NCBI GenBank assembly: GCA_035998495.1
Contig: DASYHP010000080.1
Coordinates: 62,001-126,000, forward strand
DNA from: Mesorhizobium_B sp035998495
GTDB taxonomy: Bacteria; Pseudomonadota; Alphaproteobacteria; Rhizobiales; Rhizobiaceae
Length of the DNA: 64,000 bases
Direction: 5' to 3'
This document shows, piece by piece, positions 62,796 through 64,000 of this stretch. Position numbers and translations under genes: made by a program. The notes under the pieces were generated by a model. That model saw nothing but the letters and a program-made list of their open reading frames with translations, ran no database searches and was not told where the DNA came from. Each line of letters starts with the position of its first letter. Positions within the stretch are counted from its first letter, which is position 1.

Positions 62796-64000
62796 ATGAC
62801 CCACGATCCCCTCCTCCAGCCCTATCGCCTGAAGCATCTCACGCTTCGCAACCGCGTGATGTCCACCGCGCACGAGCCCGCCTATTCCGAGGACGGGCTG
62901 CCCAAGGATCGCTACCGCCTCTATCACCTGGAAAAGGCCAAGGGCGGGATGGCGCTCACCATGACGGCGGGCTCGGCCATCGTGTCGCGCGACAGCCCCG
63001 CCGCCTTCGGCAACCTCCACGCCTACCGGGACGAGATCGTGCCCTGGCTGAAGCGCCTCGCCGACGATTGCCACGAGGCGGGGGCGGCCGTGATGATCCA
63101 GATCACGCACCTGGGCCGCCGCACCGGCTGGAACAAGGCCGACTGGCTGCCGGTGCTCGCGCCTTCGCCCGTGCGCGAGCCCGCCCACCGCGCCTTTCCC
63201 AAGCAGATGGAGGATTGGGACATCGACCGCATCGTGGCCGACTACGCCGCCGCCGCGCAGCGGATGCAGGCGGCGGGCTTGGACGGCATCGAGTTCGAGG
63301 CCTATGGCCACCTCATGGACAGTTTCTGGTCGCCCGCCACCAACAGGCGGGACGACGAGTTCGGCGGCAGCCTCGACAACCGCCTGCGCTTCACCTTCCG
63401 CGTTATCGACGCCGTGAGGGAAGCGGTGGGCAAAGACTTCATCGTCGGCATCCGCATGGTGGCCGACGAGGATTGGGACAAGGGGCTGTCCCGAGAGGAA
63501 GGCGTGGAGATCGCCCGGCGCATCGCGGCGTCAGGAAAATTCGATTTCATCAACCTGATCCGCGGCCATATCGACACGGACGCGGCGCTGACCGGCGTCA
63601 TCCCCATCCACGGCATGCGCGCCTCGCCGCATCTGGATTTCGCCGGTGAGGTGCGGGCGGCGACGAAGTTTCCCATCTTTCATGCCGCGCGCATCAGTGA
63701 CGTGGCCACCGCCCGGCATGCGATCGCGGCGGGAAAACTCGACATGGTGGGCATGACGCGCGCCCACATCGCCGACCCGCATATCGTCGCCAAGGTCGTT
63801 TCCGGCGGGGAGCACCGCATCCGCCCTTGCGTGGGCGCGACCTATTGCCTGGACCGCATCTATGAGGGCGGCGAGGCGCTCTGCATCCACAATGCCGCCA
63901 CCGGGCGCGAGGCGCGCATTCCGCATGTCATCTCGCAGGCTCCCGAAAGGAAGCGCACGGTCGTGGTGGGAGCGGGGCCGGCCGGCTTGGAGGCCGCGCG
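62796..64000 (+). CDS. NADH:flavin oxidoreductase / trimethylamine dehydrogenase-like protein, incomplete at the right edge
   Basis: The first 401 residues of an old-yellow-enzyme/TMADH-type flavoprotein. The N-terminal barrel begins MTHDPLLQPYRLKHLTLRNR and has IQITHLGRRTGW, GIEFEAYGHLMDSFWSP and GGSLDNRLRF. The cluster region reads CVGATYC with Cys at 345 and 351, and ALC at 363, whereas TMADH has four cysteines at 345, 348, 351 and 364; residue 348 is Ala here. The C-terminal nucleotide-binding domain starts at RTVVVGAGPAGLEAAR and is cut by the window edge. DgcA-type dimethylglycine demethylases are possible relatives (recollection). It lies 14 bases after the toxin gene. Likely substrate: a secondary or tertiary methylamine. 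Confidence 0.88.
   Translation, partial: MTHDPLLQPYRLKHLTLRNRVMSTAHEPAYSEDGLPKDRYRLYHLEKAKGGMALTMTAGSAIVSRDSPAAFGNLHAYRDEIVPWLKRLADDCHEAGAAVMIQITHLGRRTGWNKADWLPVLAPSPVREPAHRAFPKQMEDWDIDRIVADYAAAAQRMQAAGLDGIEFEAYGHLMDSFWSPATNRRDDEFGGSLDNRLRFTFRVIDAVREAVGKDFIVGIRMVADEDWDKGLSREEGVEIARRIAASGKFDFINLIRGHIDTDAALTGVIPIHGMRASPHLDFAGEVRAATKFPIFHAARISDVATARHAIAAGKLDMVGMTRAHIADPHIVAKVVSGGEHRIRPCVGATYCLDRIYEGGEALCIHNAATGREARIPHVISQAPERKRTVVVGAGPAGLEAA

Overview
The window is a 64 kb piece of a high-GC chromosome from an alphaproteobacterium, most likely a member of the Hyphomicrobiales (Rhizobiales). The evidence is gene order: sucA-sucB-lpdA; rimM-trmD-rplS near leuC; sdhCDA(B); EVE/YciI-gpsA-tsaD facing hemC-hemD-mitofilin-HemY; and xthA beside a CenR-like OmpR regulator and an L,D-transpeptidase. 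Sequences resembling CtrA boxes (TTAA-N7-TTAAC) in two intergenic regions agree with this. I saw no tRNA, rRNA, CRISPR array, insertion sequence or prophage. Most of the window is ordinary, densely packed housekeeping chromosome.

Layout. 1-4342: end of the 2-oxoglutarate dehydrogenase operon. 4464-7251 (minus): xerC, a TraB/GumN-like protein and a Pro/Ala-rich membrane protein that ends at a clear terminator. 7341-14144 (plus): ribosome maturation genes, a methyltransferase, two parts of an amino-acid ABC importer, an MgtC-like protein and leuC. 14178-18878: envelope and unknown genes, including a ClpP-like periplasmic protein paired with a membrane protein, and a divergent pair that shares a CtrA-like site. 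19050-23664: succinate dehydrogenase, split between sdhA and sdhB by two non-sdh genes, one of them strikingly AT-rich. 23775-29378: msrA, osmC-type peroxidase, UbiH-like monooxygenase, tesB and the glnK-amtB ammonium module behind a sigma-54-like promoter. 29719-39087: DMT transporter, ftsK, lolA, xthA, a CNB-domain protein, CenR-like regulator, L,D-transpeptidase and a GH1 enzyme. 39136-48435: small unknowns, gpsA, tsaD and the heme-biosynthesis cluster. 48432-58467: MFS transporter, CorA-type channel, an HxlR regulator divergent from a VOC/DoxX/DUF1428 operon, nagA, nadE, and a voltage-gated cation channel whose filter (TLEGWSD) suggests calcium permeation. 58475-64000: a LysR regulator divergent from a probable methylated-amine catabolic cluster (MttB-like methyltransferase, enolase-superfamily enzyme, trimethylamine-dehydrogenase-like flavoprotein), interrupted by a ParE-type toxin-antitoxin pair.

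The least conventional parts are the insert inside the sdh operon, the predicted Ca2+/Na+ channel, and the right-end cluster. In that cluster the enolase-superfamily enzyme and the flavoprotein both carry substitutions at positions that are normally metal- or cluster-binding. All functional statements come from reading motifs; no database search was run.
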